Assembly: GCA_001782515.1 (NCBI GenBank)
Contig: MFOV01000010.1
Location: 1 to 8,517 of the forward strand
Length of the DNA stretch: 8,517 bases
Direction of reading: 5' to 3'
Source of the DNA: Candidatus Levybacteria bacterium RIFCSPLOWO2_01_FULL_39_10
GTDB lineage: Bacteria; Patescibacteriota; Microgenomatia; Levybacterales; UBA12049
In this document: positions 1-4,581 of the stretch, piece after piece
How positions within the stretch are numbered: the stretch's first letter is position 1
How the letters are laid out: each line of letters opens with the position of its first letter
The notes under the pieces: generated by a model
The model's input: the letters and a program-made list of their open reading frames with translations, nothing else
Databases searched by the model: none
Told to the model about the DNA's origin: nothing
Program-made: the position numbers and the translations under genes

Positions 1-119
1 TAATCCCGGATGTCGGCGTCAAGACCGTCCTCTACGAGTGCCGCTTGGGCGTCATCGTGGTCCGGAAGATTCTCGTCGTCGAGAACTCTCTCGATCTCGC
101 CAAGGCTAAGCCGTGGCAT
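1..119 (-). CDS. Small acidic protein, C-terminus cut by window edge
   Basis: The product is not recognised. The visible 39 residues begin MPRLSLGEIERVLDDENLPD and contain 13 Asp or Glu, with no membrane segment or cysteine, so a soluble cytoplasmic protein is likely. The ATG (119-117) is chosen because AAAGGAG (131-125) lies 5 nt upstream of it. The last two bases before the edge read TA, so the frame could stop on the very next base or continue with Tyr. It is the most distal visible gene of the minus-strand operon, 25 nt after the stop of the 38-residue membrane gene. A plus-strand open frame over the same bases has no ribosome binding site. Confidence rests on the ribosome binding site and operon spacing, not on homology. 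Confidence 0.6.
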   Translation of the reverse strand, partial: MPRLSLGEIERVLDDENLPDHDDAQAALVEDGLDADIRD

Positions 120-120
120 T

Positions 121-139
121 TCTGCTCCTTTCGTGAGCT
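121..139 (-). repeat. Duplicated ribosome-binding cassette, copy 1
   Basis: This 19-nt stretch matches 264-282 at 18 of 19 positions. On the minus strand it reads AGCTCACGAAAGGAGCAGA and contains the AAAGGAG of the gene starting at 119. A weaker relative (AACGAAAGGG) precedes the gene starting at 577, and CACGAAAGGAGC precedes the gene starting at 1329. Confidence 0.6.
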
Positions 140-144
140 TTCCG

Positions 145-261
145 TTATTGACCCTGGATGATGAGTGTGATCAGGATTACGATCACAGTGATCGCTGCCA
201 CAAACGCTAAGGTCAGTGACCAAAGCGCTAGGCTCTCCTCCTGATCTTCTGGTTCACTCAA
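145..261 (-). CDS. 38-residue single-pass membrane miniprotein, TTG start
   Basis: The protein is not recognised. It starts at TTG (261-259), because AAAGGAG (274-268) lies 6 nt upstream and no ATG fits. A GTG 4 nt further on is in another frame that stops within ten codons. The sequence begins MSEPEDQEESLALWSLTL, an acidic N-terminus. About 20 hydrophobic residues (16-35, rich in Val, Ile and Leu) follow, then a GQ tail and a TAA stop. One membrane helix with a very short C-terminus fits a small membrane regulator, a holin-like peptide or a toxin-like peptide, and the sequence does not decide between them. It lies 25 nt from both the gene before and the gene after it in the operon, which supports co-transcription. 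Confidence 0.62.
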   Translation of the reverse strand: MSEPEDQEESLALWSLTLAFVAAITVIVILITLIIQGQ

Positions 262-263
262 TC

Positions 264-282
264 TCTGCTCCTTTCGTAAGCT
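264..282 (-). repeat. Duplicated ribosome-binding cassette, copy 2
   Basis: This is the second copy of the 19-nt element at 121-139, with one difference. On the minus strand it reads AGCTTACGAAAGGAGCAGA. Its AAAGGAG (274-268) defines the TTG start of the 38-residue membrane protein at 261. Confidence 0.6.
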
Positions 283-286
283 GTGG

Positions 287-577
287 CTAGCTCAACCACT
301 TCATGAAGTAGTCGATTGCCAAAACCATGGACAAGATTCCCGCTACCAAGGCGAACCCATTCAGGATTAGGACGTGCCTGGCAAGAGAGCTGTAACTGGC
401 TGAAATTCTTGTAAAAAACTCAGCCATCTCTGCGTCCCCAAGGCTTCTCCAGCGCTTGGACATCTTTACGCAGTGGTCTCTTGCCTGCAAGAGCGCCTTT
501 ATCCCGCGGTCGGTAACTACGGTATAGATCAATAGGAGTGAAATCAGGGCAAACAACCCTGAAAGACTCAGATCCAT
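287..577 (-). CDS. Two-helix membrane protein, 96 residues
   Basis: The protein is not recognised. The sequence shows two hydrophobic segments, about residues 5-22 (LSGLFALISLLLIYTVV) and 70-93 (LILNGFALVAGILSMVLA). They flank a polar, basic-leaning loop of about 45 residues that contains KMSKRWRSLGDAEMAEFF and looks helical. A hairpin topology with both ends on the same face is expected. The ATG at 577 is supported by AAAGGG (589-584) at 6 nt. The stop of the upstream 44-residue gene is 19 nt away, so the two are probably translated from one message. No residues suggest an enzyme or transporter family. It could be a small membrane scaffold or a phage-type accessory protein. Confidence 0.68.
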   Translation of the reverse strand: MDLSLSGLFALISLLLIYTVVTDRGIKALLQARDHCVKMSKRWRSLGDAEMAEFFTRISASYSSLARHVLILNGFALVAGILSMVLAIDYFMKWLS

Positions 578-596
578 GAGTTTCCCTTTCGTTGAG

Positions 597-731
597 CTAC
601 TTCCACCAAACCTGTCGGATGACGGGTGGGGTTGATCTGTGGCGGCGTTTCCTTTCGGATTCGTTCCTCCACAGCTTGACGGTCAAGACAGCTGCCTCCG
701 CAAGAACTATAGCTGCCACAATCTCGATCAT
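597..731 (-). CDS. 44-residue N-anchored membrane miniprotein
   Basis: The protein is not recognised. It begins MIEIVAAIVLAEAAVLTVKL, which is one N-terminal hydrophobic helix (residues 2-20). A strongly basic tail follows (WRNESERKRRHRS), ending in VWWK. The basic tail predicts a cytoplasmic C-terminus. The start is well defined: AAGGAGG (742-736) lies 4 nt upstream, inside the last codons of the preceding gene, and the ATG overlaps that gene's TGA as ATGA. This is the classical layout for translational coupling, so the two miniproteins are probably made in fixed ratio and may act together. The arrangement, one basic-tailed and one larger single-pass peptide, resembles phage lysis or membrane toxin pairs, but that is analogy only. 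Confidence 0.66.
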   Translation of the reverse strand: MIEIVAAIVLAEAAVLTVKLWRNESERKRRHRSTPPVIRQVWWK

Positions 732-895
732 GGACCCTCCTTCTTCATCCTTCGCCACAGAGCAATTGCTGCGATGACAAGTGTTGCAGTGACTATCAAT
801 AACAACACAATGATCACAATCGCAACTGTGAGCTGTTGCCTAAGATCCGCGCAGGGATCTCCGACGATTGTCGTTACGACCTGAACTGACTCCAT
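728..895 (-). CDS. 55-residue single-pass membrane miniprotein
   Basis: The protein is not recognised. The N-terminal 22 residues are polar and include one Cys in GDPCADL. A long hydrophobic helix covers residues 23-47 (about 25 residues rich in Ile, Val, Leu and Ala), followed by the basic end LWRRMKKEGP. Positive-inside topology puts the N-terminus and its cysteine outside. The ATG at 895 has GAGAGGA (907-901) about 5-6 nt upstream. The stop overlaps the next start (ATGA at 731-728), and the GAAGGAGGG encoding its last residues is the next gene's ribosome binding site. The 80-nt gap upstream, the longest in the operon, contains a hairpin. Confidence 0.65.
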   Translation of the reverse strand: MESVQVVTTIVGDPCADLRQQLTVAIVIIVLLLIVTATLVIAAIALWRRMKKEGP

Positions 896-941
896 GAATT
901 TCCTCTCGGAATGTTGTCGAGTTGGCCTCCAGCCCAGAGGA

Positions 942-969
942 GTAAGGAGAGAGAGCAGACTCTCCTCAC
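942..969 (-). other. Hairpin in the largest gap of the minus-strand operon
   Basis: The arms GTAAGGAGAG (942-951) and CTCTCCTCAC (960-969) pair over 10 positions, with one G-T type pair and an 8-nt loop. No T-run follows in the direction of transcription, so a standard intrinsic terminator is not supported. It could be an RNA-processing or stability hairpin that separates expression of the 117-residue gene from the membrane miniproteins. Confidence 0.4.
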
Positions 970-975
970 TATTGA

Positions 976-1329
976 CTAGCTCAGGAATTCAAGCCTGAAG
1001 GCTCTCCTTCCATGAAGATCAACCTGAGCCCAGAACTCGTGCTTGCGAGTAACAGACCGCTTCAGGTTTTCGATCGCAATTAGATTGCGACTTCTCCACT
1101 CTCTGACGATCACCCTACTGGTATCCAGTTGGGAATCATCAACTGAAACAATGGAGATGTTGACAAAGCGGTTTGATAACCACTTGATGTCGAGCCTAAG
1201 CGATTCGTTGCTGTTGCTGAAGTAATCGTCTCCTCTGGAAACATAAGGTTCTTCATTACCCCATGAACTTTCGAGGACGCCCTCCAGCTCTTTGATCCAG
1301 CGGTTGAGGACATCGAGTACATAGCTCAT
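976..1329 (-). CDS. Hypothetical 117-residue soluble protein, first gene of operon
   Basis: The protein is not recognised. It has no signal peptide or membrane helix. It starts with an amphipathic helix (MSYVLDVLNRWIKELEGVLE) and an acidic, Ser/Asn-rich loop around residues 27-45. A beta-like, aromatic and basic second half follows, with LDIKWLSNRFVNISIVSVDD, VREWRSRNL and a C-terminal RAFRLEFLS. The ATG at 1329 has AAAGGAG (1343-1337) at 7 nt, an optimal layout. It is the first gene of the cluster and its upstream leader carries GCAAGCAAGC direct repeats. Two other open frames over the same DNA lack ribosome binding sites and are treated as shadows. An alpha/beta cytoplasmic protein is all that can be said. 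Confidence 0.7.
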   Translation of the reverse strand: MSYVLDVLNRWIKELEGVLESSWGNEEPYVSRGDDYFSNSNESLRLDIKWLSNRFVNISIVSVDDSQLDTSRVIVREWRSRNLIAIENLKRSVTRKHEFWAQVDLHGRRAFRLEFLS

Positions 1330-1346
1330 CTAAGAGCTCCTTTCGT

Positions 1347-1368
1347 GCTTGCTTGCGGGCTTGCTTGC
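1347..1368 (-). repeat. Short direct repeats in operon leader
   Basis: GCTTGCTTGC occurs at 1347-1356 and again at 1359-1368 on the plus strand (GCAAGCAAGC in the minus-strand leader), directly upstream of the AAAGGAG of the 117-residue gene. The leader is therefore a purine-rich, repeat-bearing stretch. I see no convincing -35/-10 pair for this operon within the 170 bp upstream. Confidence 0.4.
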
Positions 1369-1435
1369 CTTGCTCTCTGCTTTCTGCTCTCATGACAGCC
1401 CGTTGGCTCGTCATGTGACCTTGCGGCCAAAGCAA

Positions 1436-1499
1436 AGTAAGGACCAACAATCAGCTATTAGCAATTAGCTATTAGTTGACTCCCGGTCCCTACCTTACT
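1436..1499. repeat. Imperfect inverted repeat around AT-rich core
   Basis: AGTAAGG (1436-1442) and CCTTACT (1493-1499) are perfect complements, and inside them GGACC (1441-1445) faces GGTCC (1485-1489). The AT-rich core contains the direct repeat AGCTATTAG at 1453-1461 and 1467-1475. It is a roughly 64-bp element next to the change from the GC-richer small-gene cluster to AT-rich DNA. It is too short for a transposon with its own gene. A miniature element or an operator array are both possible. Confidence 0.4.
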
Positions 1500-1514
1500 A
1501 GAGCTTTTTCTGAA

Positions 1515-1581
1515 TAACAAGTTGTTAAAGTGCGAGGTCGCATAAGCGACCGAGTCCGCCTAAGGTCTGCAGCGTGAGGCG
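1515..1581. other. Cluster of short hairpins, possible structured RNA or site
   Basis: Three dyads lie in a row: the odd palindrome TAACAA-G-TTGTTA (1515-1527), the perfect 6-bp stem GGTCGC-ATAA-GCGACC (1536-1551), and CGCCT (1557-1561) facing AGGCG (1577-1581). The stretch is GC-richer than its right-hand flank. A minus-strand open frame crosses it but has no ribosome binding site. I cannot match it to a tRNA, riboswitch or known small RNA. Confidence 0.38.
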
Positions 1582-1617
1582 TGAACGAATAGTTCCCAAA
1601 GCCGAACGCTAAAGCCG

Positions 1618-1729
1618 GGCGGGCGAACGACATTTCAAAACCATAAATAAACCGCATTTTTGGCTTATTATAGCTCTGAAAATCAGGCCTGCCCGCCATC
1701 AGCTATCGCCGAAGGCGTTGCAGGCGGGC
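1618..1729. repeat. GC-rich inverted repeats with alternative pairings
   Basis: GGCGGGC occurs at 1618-1624 and 1723-1729, with its complement GCCCGCC at 1691-1697 between them. The middle copy can pair with either flank, giving mutually exclusive hairpins. The right-hand hairpin also nests CGCC-GAA-GGCG (1707-1717). The rest of the stretch (1625-1690) is AT-rich with no gene seen. Positions 1730-1773 show no further structure. Confidence 0.45.
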
Positions 1730-1773
1730 CGAATCATAACACAAGCCAGCGTTACTGTCAATGACTATAGGGT

Positions 1774-1896
1774 TTCTCAGAGAACTCAGATGATTACTCA
1801 GGGCATCAGACTGTCAGATAATCAGAAACTCTGATTTGTCGGAAATTCTGAATATCCGAACCTCTGACCCACTGAGTTATCCGAGTTTTCCGAAAG
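1774..1896. repeat. TCAG/CTGA octamer-like repeat island with dyad symmetry
   Basis: To the left of about position 1828 the core TCAG recurs at intervals of roughly 8-12 nt. To its right the complementary form TCTGA or TCCGA recurs every 8-9 nt. The centre is the perfect hairpin AATCAGA-AAC-TCTGATT (1820-1836). The whole island is thus a diffuse inverted repeat built from short, mutated units. It sits in the divergent space between the minus operon and the secreted-protein genes and resembles the heptamer island at 4582-4704. Confidence 0.5.
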
Positions 1897-1899
1897 GAA

Positions 1900-1934
1900 T
1901 TGCAATTTAGGATTAATTAAAATAGGATTAAATT
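1900..1934 (+). promoter_or_regulatory. Candidate promoter and start region of secreted-protein gene
   Basis: TTGCAA (1900-1905) and TAGGAT (1923-1928) are spaced by 17 nt, a weak sigma70-like pair. A 9-nt direct repeat TAGGATTAA occurs at 1908-1916 and 1923-1931. Transcription from this -10 would begin at about the ATG (1935), giving a leaderless message. Alternatively, AGGA (1924-1927), 7 nt from the ATG, would be a weak Shine-Dalgarno on a longer transcript. The two readings exclude each other. Confidence 0.35.
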
Positions 1935-2750
1935 ATGCTTAAAAATAATAAATTAAAAATTATATCTAAAATCTTTTCCTTATTAATTTTTGAGATATTA
2001 TTTATTATTTATAATTTGAGCCTTGCGCCTTCGGCGCTTGCACAAGGCTTCAATGGCGTTATGAACAACGACTTATACAGACTCCAAATGGGAAATCTTA
2101 ACTCATTTTCAGGCGAGTCGAGTGGATCAAACTATAACTTAAGTATAACTTCTGGTGAAACTGCTCCGGGTCTTTATTCCGGCACAAATTTCAAGGTAAA
2201 AGCAGGATTTCAGTATGTCCCGCGCGGAAGGGGTAAGTTTAGCTTTTCAATCTCATCTGCCAAGGTAGACTTTGGAACTCTAACTCCCACAAATCCAATT
2301 CAAAGAAGAATTACCTTAACTGTTTCAAATCCCTCTTCCCCCTCCTACCAGGTAACTGCATCTGAGGATAAGCCGCTTACAAATACACGAACAAAAGATA
2401 TTATCCCAAATACGACTTGCGACAATGGCAGATGCACAAAAAATATTCCGGGAATTTGGAAGAATTCGCTGACTTATGGCTTTGGCTACAGATGCGACGG
2501 GATCTCTGTCAAGTCTTCTCAAGGAATAACTCAAAGCTGCAGGATTGATGATTTGTCGTTTTTAAACAAACCTACCTCATATAAGCCGTTTGCAGACTCA
2601 TCAAAATCTGAAAAAGCAGTAATTATTATGAAAGGACAAAAAGGAACGGGTCAGAAAGCAAATGTAACATATAAAGTCAATATTCCGACAAGCCAGGCTA
2701 CGGGAAAATATAAAAATACAGTTACATACATTGCAGTTCCATCATTCTGA
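1935..2750 (+). CDS. Secreted beta-sandwich surface protein, WxL-like partner
   Basis: This is an exported 271-residue protein of unproven function. A signal peptide covers residues 1-36: a Lys-rich start, a hydrophobic core and cleavage at ALA|Q. Residues 44-95 hold a motif with LYRLQMGNLN, SGSNYNLS, APGLYSG and VKAGFQYV, of the SxNYxL...GF type common at the start of secreted bacterial beta proteins. Residues 100-271 form an all-beta domain starting VDFGTLTP and ending TGKYKNTVTYIAV, with four Cys (162, 167, 187, 202) that could form two disulfides. This C-terminal pattern is reminiscent of WxL-type domains, but no W-x-L motif is present, so membership is only suggested. There is no membrane anchor or LPXTG. 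The TGA overlaps the next ATG, and the downstream anchored protein could hold this one at the surface. Confidence 0.82.
   Translation: MLKNNKLKIISKIFSLLIFEILFIIYNLSLAPSALAQGFNGVMNNDLYRLQMGNLNSFSGESSGSNYNLSITSGETAPGLYSGTNFKVKAGFQYVPRGRGKFSFSISSAKVDFGTLTPTNPIQRRITLTVSNPSSPSYQVTASEDKPLTNTRTKDIIPNTTCDNGRCTKNIPGIWKNSLTYGFGYRCDGISVKSSQGITQSCRIDDLSFLNKPTSYKPFADSSKSEKAVIIMKGQKGTGQKANVTYKVNIPTSQATGKYKNTVTYIAVPSF
2025..2037. repeat. Perfect GC-rich palindrome inside signal-peptide codons
   Basis: GCGCC-TTC-GGCGC forms a perfect 5-bp stem in an otherwise AT-rich signal-peptide coding stretch. The core CGCCTTCGGCG is the reverse complement of CGCCGAAGGCG at 1707-1717 in the intergenic region. It encodes part of the APSALA processing site. 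Confidence 0.4.
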
Positions 2751-3736
2751 TGAAAGTTCAAAGTTCAAAGTTAAAAGTTAAAAATTTCAATTTAAAATTG
2801 AAAATTTTTCTATTTACTATTTTATTTTTGATATTTAATATTGGAAACGCTAATGCTCAGGAGCTTAGCGTTTCCATCGATCCTCCTATATTCCAAATCA
2901 ATGCTGAGGCACCCGCTGATGTGACAGCGCCCCTTTCTGTTAGTAATTTATCAGATCAAACTATAACTTACTCTATATTTCTAATGCCATTCAGGAGCTC
3001 AGGCGCAGAAGAATCTGAAGTCGAATTTGACAGAAGTCTTCTTCCTGAGTATGAAGATATTTTCAAAAGAGTGAGAATTATTGACGAAGGAATACCAGTA
3101 ACTTCAGTTATTCTTTCTCCAAGGGAGAACAAAAACCTAACTCTTAGAATTACACTTCCTGAAGGCGAAAAACCTAAAGATTATTATTTCTCGGTTCTTT
3201 TTGTAACAGGGGGCACAGAGAATGATTTAGCAGGAAGCGCTTCCCTTGCCCGCGGAGGAATAGGAACAAACGTGCTCCTGTCGGTTGGACCTAAAAGTGA
3301 AACCAAAGGCTCGATTCGTCAATTTTTAGGCCCAAAGATAGTTACAAAGGGCCCGGTTGAGTTTATCCTGAGCATTTTCAATGAGAGCGCTCACTACATT
3401 ACAATTGACGGCCATGTTGTAATTAAAAACATGTTCGGGCATAAAGTCGGAGTTATTGATCTTGTACCTGCAAATATTCTCTCACTGTCTGAGAGGATGA
3501 TTGAATCAGAGAATAATAAGAATACATTACCAAGAGTTGTATTTGACGAGGGTTTTTTATTAGGCTTCTACACGGCAGATCTTACTGTCTCGCTCTCAGA
3601 AGACGGCCCAATTCTGACAAGAACTCTTACTTTTTTTGCATTTCCCATTCAGGCTATGCTCATTCTCGGAGCAGGATCAATTGTAATTATCTTCATGGTT
3701 AGCCGCGTCAGGCGAAAAAGAGATCAGATTTCTTAG
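2750..3736 (+). CDS. Membrane-anchored two-domain beta protein, DUF916/WxL-interacting-like
   Basis: This is a 328-residue surface protein. A signal peptide spans residues 1-36 (basic KVQSSKLKVK start, then LKIFLFTILFLIF, cleaved at ANA|Q). A first Ig-like domain covers about 37-155 (LSVSIDPPIFQINAE, VILSPRENKNLTLRITLPEG, YYFSVLF). A second covers about 175-295. A transmembrane helix lies at about 300-319, and a basic cytoplasmic tail RVRRKRDQIS ends the protein. This order of two beta domains plus a C-terminal helix and basic tail matches WxL-interacting proteins (DUF916 type), which bind peptidoglycan and display WxL partners. That assignment is by pattern and not by search. The start overlaps the upstream TGA (TGATG) with no Shine-Dalgarno, implying translational re-initiation. 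The 3' end overlaps the opposing gene by 4 nt. The first 20 codons lie in a heptanucleotide repeat. Confidence 0.82.
   Translation: MKVQSSKLKVKNFNLKLKIFLFTILFLIFNIGNANAQELSVSIDPPIFQINAEAPADVTAPLSVSNLSDQTITYSIFLMPFRSSGAEESEVEFDRSLLPEYEDIFKRVRIIDEGIPVTSVILSPRENKNLTLRITLPEGEKPKDYYFSVLFVTGGTENDLAGSASLARGGIGTNVLLSVGPKSETKGSIRQFLGPKIVTKGPVEFILSIFNESAHYITIDGHVVIKNMFGHKVGVIDLVPANILSLSERMIESENNKNTLPRVVFDEGFLLGFYTADLTVSLSEDGPILTRTLTFFAFPIQAMLILGAGSIVIIFMVSRVRRKRDQIS
2753..2808 (+). repeat. Heptanucleotide repeat encoding the signal-peptide start
   Basis: Eight consecutive 7-nt units can be read: AAAGTTC, AAAGTTC, AAAGTTA, AAAGTTA, AAAATTT, CAATTTA, AAATTGA, AAATTTT. The second half (2780-2809) is also a near-perfect palindrome. 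Because 7 is not a multiple of 3, three units give a 7-residue protein period, visible as KVQSSKL, KVKNFNL, KLKIFLF. The repeat begins immediately after the ATG. Confidence 0.6.
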
Positions 3737-4533
3737 AACCCTATAAACCACTCGTGATGAAGGCCTTTTTTTGAACTCACAGGAACTGGTTTCCTTCCCA
3801 AAAGTCTTCTTATTTTATTTCTAAACCTGCGTGACCTGAGAAGAAGCGCCAGTATAATTGAGAGTATAATCAGGATCAAAATTGCTAATATTGCTCTTGA
3901 ATTGTCTTTAATAATATTAATAAGAGAAACAACCTCAAGATCTTTTTTGCGGTCAGGAATAAGCGACTCTTGACTTTGATAATTTGCAGTTGCAAACAGC
4001 TTATATTTACCAACCGGCAAGTCTGAGAGTTCAATACTCCAATAACCGTCTTGATCGGCAAAGGTGTCAATTATTATACCGTCTCCAATATTTAGAATCA
4101 CTCTTGCTCCAGGCATGCTGTAGCCTGAAGCTATGACTGACGATCCTGGCCGAAGAACTGTACCAGACAGGCCAAGGGTGGGAGGAAGAAATATGCCTGA
4201 AATTTTTCTATTAGCCCTCACTGGATCTATTTCAAAACAGGTAAACGAGGAGCCTATGTTTTTAGCATCCACAGCCTCAAGGCACAAGCTATCTAGGCCT
4301 GTATTTACAAGAATATTGGAAAAAACAAAGTTTCCTTTTTCATCCGCAACTGAAGATGCCAGAAAAGTTGAGTCAGTTGTTACAACTACGCTTGCAAAAG
4401 GAGCAATATAGCCTGAGAGGCTTAAAAAGTGGTTCCCTACTCTTGCAGTATTATCAGTTGAGGCTGACTGAGCCTGAACAGATGAGGGAAATATAACAGA
4501 TATCGCAAGCAGTAATAAAATAAATCTACTCAT
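3733..4533 (-). CDS. Anchored surface protein with two Ig-like/regulatory-type beta domains
   Basis: This is a 266-residue exported protein of unknown partner. A signal peptide covers residues 1-21 (SRFILLLLAISVIF core, cleavage VQA|Q). The first beta domain (about 34-104; GYIAPFASVVVTTD, DEKGNFVFSNI) has Cys84 and Cys99, likely a disulfide. The second (about 121-187; PGARVILNIG, DQDGYWSIELSDLPVGKYKL) has the pattern of carboxypeptidase-regulatory-like or Ig-like surface modules. A transmembrane helix at about 213-232 and a very basic tail (RSRRFRNKIRRLLGRK) put the C-terminus in the cytoplasm. It has no Shine-Dalgarno, but an extended -10 lies so close to the ATG that the message may be leaderless. 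It converges on the DUF916-like gene with a 4-nt overlap, and shared topology suggests the same surface complex. Confidence 0.8.
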   Translation of the reverse strand: MSRFILLLLAISVIFPSSVQAQSASTDNTARVGNHFLSLSGYIAPFASVVVTTDSTFLASSVADEKGNFVFSNILVNTGLDSLCLEAVDAKNIGSSFTCFEIDPVRANRKISGIFLPPTLGLSGTVLRPGSSVIASGYSMPGARVILNIGDGIIIDTFADQDGYWSIELSDLPVGKYKLFATANYQSQESLIPDRKKDLEVVSLINIIKDNSRAILAILILIILSIILALLLRSRRFRNKIRRLLGRKPVPVSSKKGLHHEWFIGF

Positions 4534-4540
4534 TAATTTG

Positions 4541-4549
4541 ATTGTAGCA
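4541..4549 (-). promoter_or_regulatory. Extended -10 promoter, probably leaderless
   Basis: On the minus strand the bases read TGCTACAAT, a TGn extension plus TACAAT. The -10 ends 7 nt before the ATG at 4533, so transcription would start at or within a base or two of the start codon. No good -35 is present, as is usual for extended -10 promoters. Confidence 0.45.
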
Positions 4550-4581
4550 CTAATAATTACAAAATAAACATAAATTAAATT

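Noticed and set aside
592..884. Two plus-strand open frames over the small-gene operon
   Set aside because: Both lack a Shine-Dalgarno and overlap minus-strand frames that have strong sites, an ATGA overlap and clear membrane helices.
1110..1450. Alternative minus-strand frames near the 117-residue gene
   Set aside because: Neither start is preceded by AAAGGAG at proper spacing. One is made largely of the GCAAGCAAGC leader repeat (QARKQARK).
1490..1699. Minus-strand open frame of 69 codons
   Set aside because: It has no ribosome binding site, crosses several hairpins and inverted repeats, and its sequence shows no domain pattern. It is treated as a chance frame in structured non-coding DNA.
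1691..1729. tRNA suggested by a 7-bp GCCCGCC/GGCGGGC stem
   Set aside because: The whole element is only 39 nt and has no T-loop (GTTCRA) or anticodon arm.
3755..3774. Intrinsic terminator at AAGGCC followed by seven T
   Set aside because: The AAGGCCTT palindrome has no loop and the stem is too short. It also lies inside the coding region of the opposing gene.
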